Shown piece after piece: positions 62,120 to 64,000 of a stretch of DNA of 64,000 nt; the stretch's first letter is position 1; every line of letters begins with the position of its first letter. The notes beneath the pieces were generated by a model. It ran no database searches and was not told the origin of the DNA. It worked only from the letters and a program-made list of their open reading frames with translations. The stretch spans positions 19,276,949-19,340,948 of the forward strand of contig CM072894.1 of NCBI GenBank assembly GCA_037013685.1, read 5' to 3'. A program made the translations under genes and the position numbers. The stretch is from Acridotheres tristis. Its lineage: Eukaryota > Chordata > Aves > Passeriformes > Sturnidae.

Positions 62120-62282
62120 AGTAGAATGTCAGAAAAATCTGTGAAATTTGTCTTGAAGGTCTGTAGGAAGAGCTTAGATGAAACATCTGTTGGGAAATAG
62201 GTATAGCAATCTTGCCTTGGGCAGCGAGATGAACTAGGTGGCCTCTGATCTCTTTTTTCCAACCCAGATTTTCTGTGAGTCT
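62120..62282 (+). mobile_element. Old CR1 3'-end fragment, sense
   Basis: AGCTTAGATGAAACATCTGT, then TTGGGCAGCGAGATGAACTA, GGTGGCCTCTGATCTC, TCCAACCCAGATTTTCTGTG: the order of the old amniote CR1 3' end (GGATGAGCATCTGTC...TTTGGCAGAG...GACTAGATGACCTCTGAGGTC...TCCAACCC...TTCTATG). Confidence 0.65.
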
Positions 62283-64000
62283 ACAAAAAGTAGATATCTG
62301 AGATATAACAGACAATGTGCAATAACTTATATAGGATCCACTAAAAGCTATTTTCACTAGGATTGCCTAAAAGCATGTACAACATCCCCTGAAAATATTT
62401 ATCTGAAGGTATATGCACTCTGAAATGCTTCAAATATATCAAGAAAGAGCAGAAAATGGGTCCTAAAAAGTTACTTCGTTTCTTAGTGTGTCTTCTAGAT
62501 TATATAGTCTTTACTATGAACCATAGCAAGTGTGTGAATACAAGGGGTAGGAAAAGGATATTTGCAAATCTGATCAAATTTCCATACTGTCTGGAGAATT
62601 GTACACATTTAATTAAAAAGATTTTTAAATTTATAGTTTTTCTTTATAGAAATAACTAGGACACTTCAGAATCTGATTAAATAAAGTGAGTGTACCGGAG
62701 CCATTTCAAAGTTCTATTTTTAATGTTCATATTCAGTATTTTTCACAGCTGAGAAATCCAGTCTGATACATTTATTTTCTAAAATGAAACCTAAATAATG
62801 CCATATATGCATATCACTTGAAATGTGCAGTGATGGATAGAGACAGAGAACTGTCAGAGCTCCATACTGGGTACATTGACAATGCTTAATTGAAAAAGAA
62901 ATTATACAACAATTTTTTTTTTCTTAAACAGGAACTGTGTGATCCAAGTGCAATCTAGAAGCCTTGCATCTGAGTATTATTGCCTTCAGTTCAATTTATT
63001 TTCTCTTTTATCTTCTTTTTCTTCTGTTAAACTCTGTGCTATGGAGGGACAGACACACCTTCAGAGAGATTAATACTAATTAAAAAATCTTAATTATAGT
63101 GTAGAAGATTGATAATAAATACTTACAGGAAAACAATTTAGAAAGCATCTTGCAAAATGAGATGCCAAACTGGACTTGATTGAAACAAAAATTTTTTAAA
63201 AAATTCTGAATATTTGCATGGAAACCAGTGTACGTGAATCATTAAAAATTCATTACTATTTAAAAAGTAGATTAAATTAGTTTTGTTTAAAGAATGTGTG
63301 ATAGGGTCAGAGAAAAGATACATGTATGGAATATACTTAAAATATGCTGAAAAATAGTATACTCTATAGCACTGTTTCTGGAACTGTGGAGTTATGTTAA
63401 ATTATGTTTTCTAGGTATACCCAGATTAAGAAAGATTGCCAGATATCATTTCAGGATATTGCTGTCTGCTTTTTGATAGCAAATATAAAATTGCCTGGAA
63501 CATTTTACAGAAGCAGAATTTCCACCCACCTGAGCTAAAAATCTGAGAAAACTTTGCAAAATGTCTTTATTCTAACACAATAGCTGATCTCCAGAGGTGC
63601 CCTCCCTCCTCAGCCTCTATGAGCCTGTAATACAAAACCATATCCTAAGAGTGCTGGGTGGAGGTTGTCACCAGCCTGGTCATTTCTAATAAGGAGCAGC
63701 TATGCACCAAGGACAAAAAATGAGAATATAAACTATAAAATACATGGAGTCTATATTAAATATATAAAATTATAAACCTATTTCTTTTAATAGAAATACA
63801 AATTAGAAACGGTGGAAATGCTAATGTAGGTGTAGTGTTGCATCATGAGGTATGAGTAGTGTACCTGCTCTGAATTGTCATGTTTCATGAGTGGAACATA
63901 GAGTAGACAGAAGTTTTCAGCTTTACTGATATAGATGTGCAAGGAAGCTAGGGAAAAAAGTCTTAATTACTATGAGTAAATTTAAATAGAAATCCAGTTG
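62283..64000. other. AT-rich non-coding DNA to window end
   Basis: No gene, RNA gene or nameable repeat was seen. Confidence 0.5.

Noticed and set aside
61899..62357. 152-codon - strand frame
   Set aside because: Overlaps the antisense side of a CR1 fragment and shows no recognisable protein.
58735..64000. SCN1A first coding exon
   Set aside because: No frame shows the conserved Nav N-terminus; it must lie beyond the window.

Overview
The window looks like avian genomic DNA. It is AT-rich and carries CR1-type LINE fragments with the bird-typical 3' end. It also contains the 3' half of a vertebrate voltage-gated sodium channel alpha-subunit gene on the + strand. Joining eleven exons between 1 and 21724 gives one uninterrupted reading frame of 3021 nt (1006 residues plus stop). 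The frame runs from the end of domain II S6, through the II-III linker, domain III, the III-IV inactivation gate and domain IV, to the C-terminal tail. Paralogue-diagnostic residues point to SCN9A (Nav1.7): [11 protein letters not shown], the domain III loop CVNTTNG...QQV, and the tail NENSSPEK...EKYE. The start of the gene lies upstream of base 1.

From 1 to 21724 the layout is short exons separated by ten introns. Nine introns have GT-AG ends. The intron just before the inactivation-gate exon (17720-19396) has AT-AC ends, a known rarity of sodium channel genes. One intron carries a CR1 reverse-transcriptase fragment about 0.95 kb long, and another holds an antisense CR1 piece. After the stop comes a long AT-rich 3' UTR with several candidate poly(A) signals between 22.5 and 27.1 kb.

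From about 27 to 57 kb I find no protein gene. The stretch is AT-rich intergenic DNA with old CR1 and L2/L3/MIR-like fragments, an isolated CpG-dense island at 25.9-26.1 kb, some GC-richer patches, and one exon-like block at 28989-29118 with good splice signals and an open frame.

Near 57.8 kb is a short block resembling the start of mammalian SCN1A mRNA, as I remember it (5' non-coding exon 1a). A homopyrimidine tract precedes it, and an exon-like segment ending in a good donor follows at 58735. This fits the conserved amniote order SCN9A then SCN1A, head to tail on one strand. The SCN1A coding exons are not in the window, so the last 5 kb would be the first intron or upstream region of SCN1A.

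The most interesting points are the altered domain IV pore loop (GWNN instead of GWDG) next to an intact selectivity filter, the AT-AC intron, possible gene conversion in the last exon, and the SCN1A leader exon.
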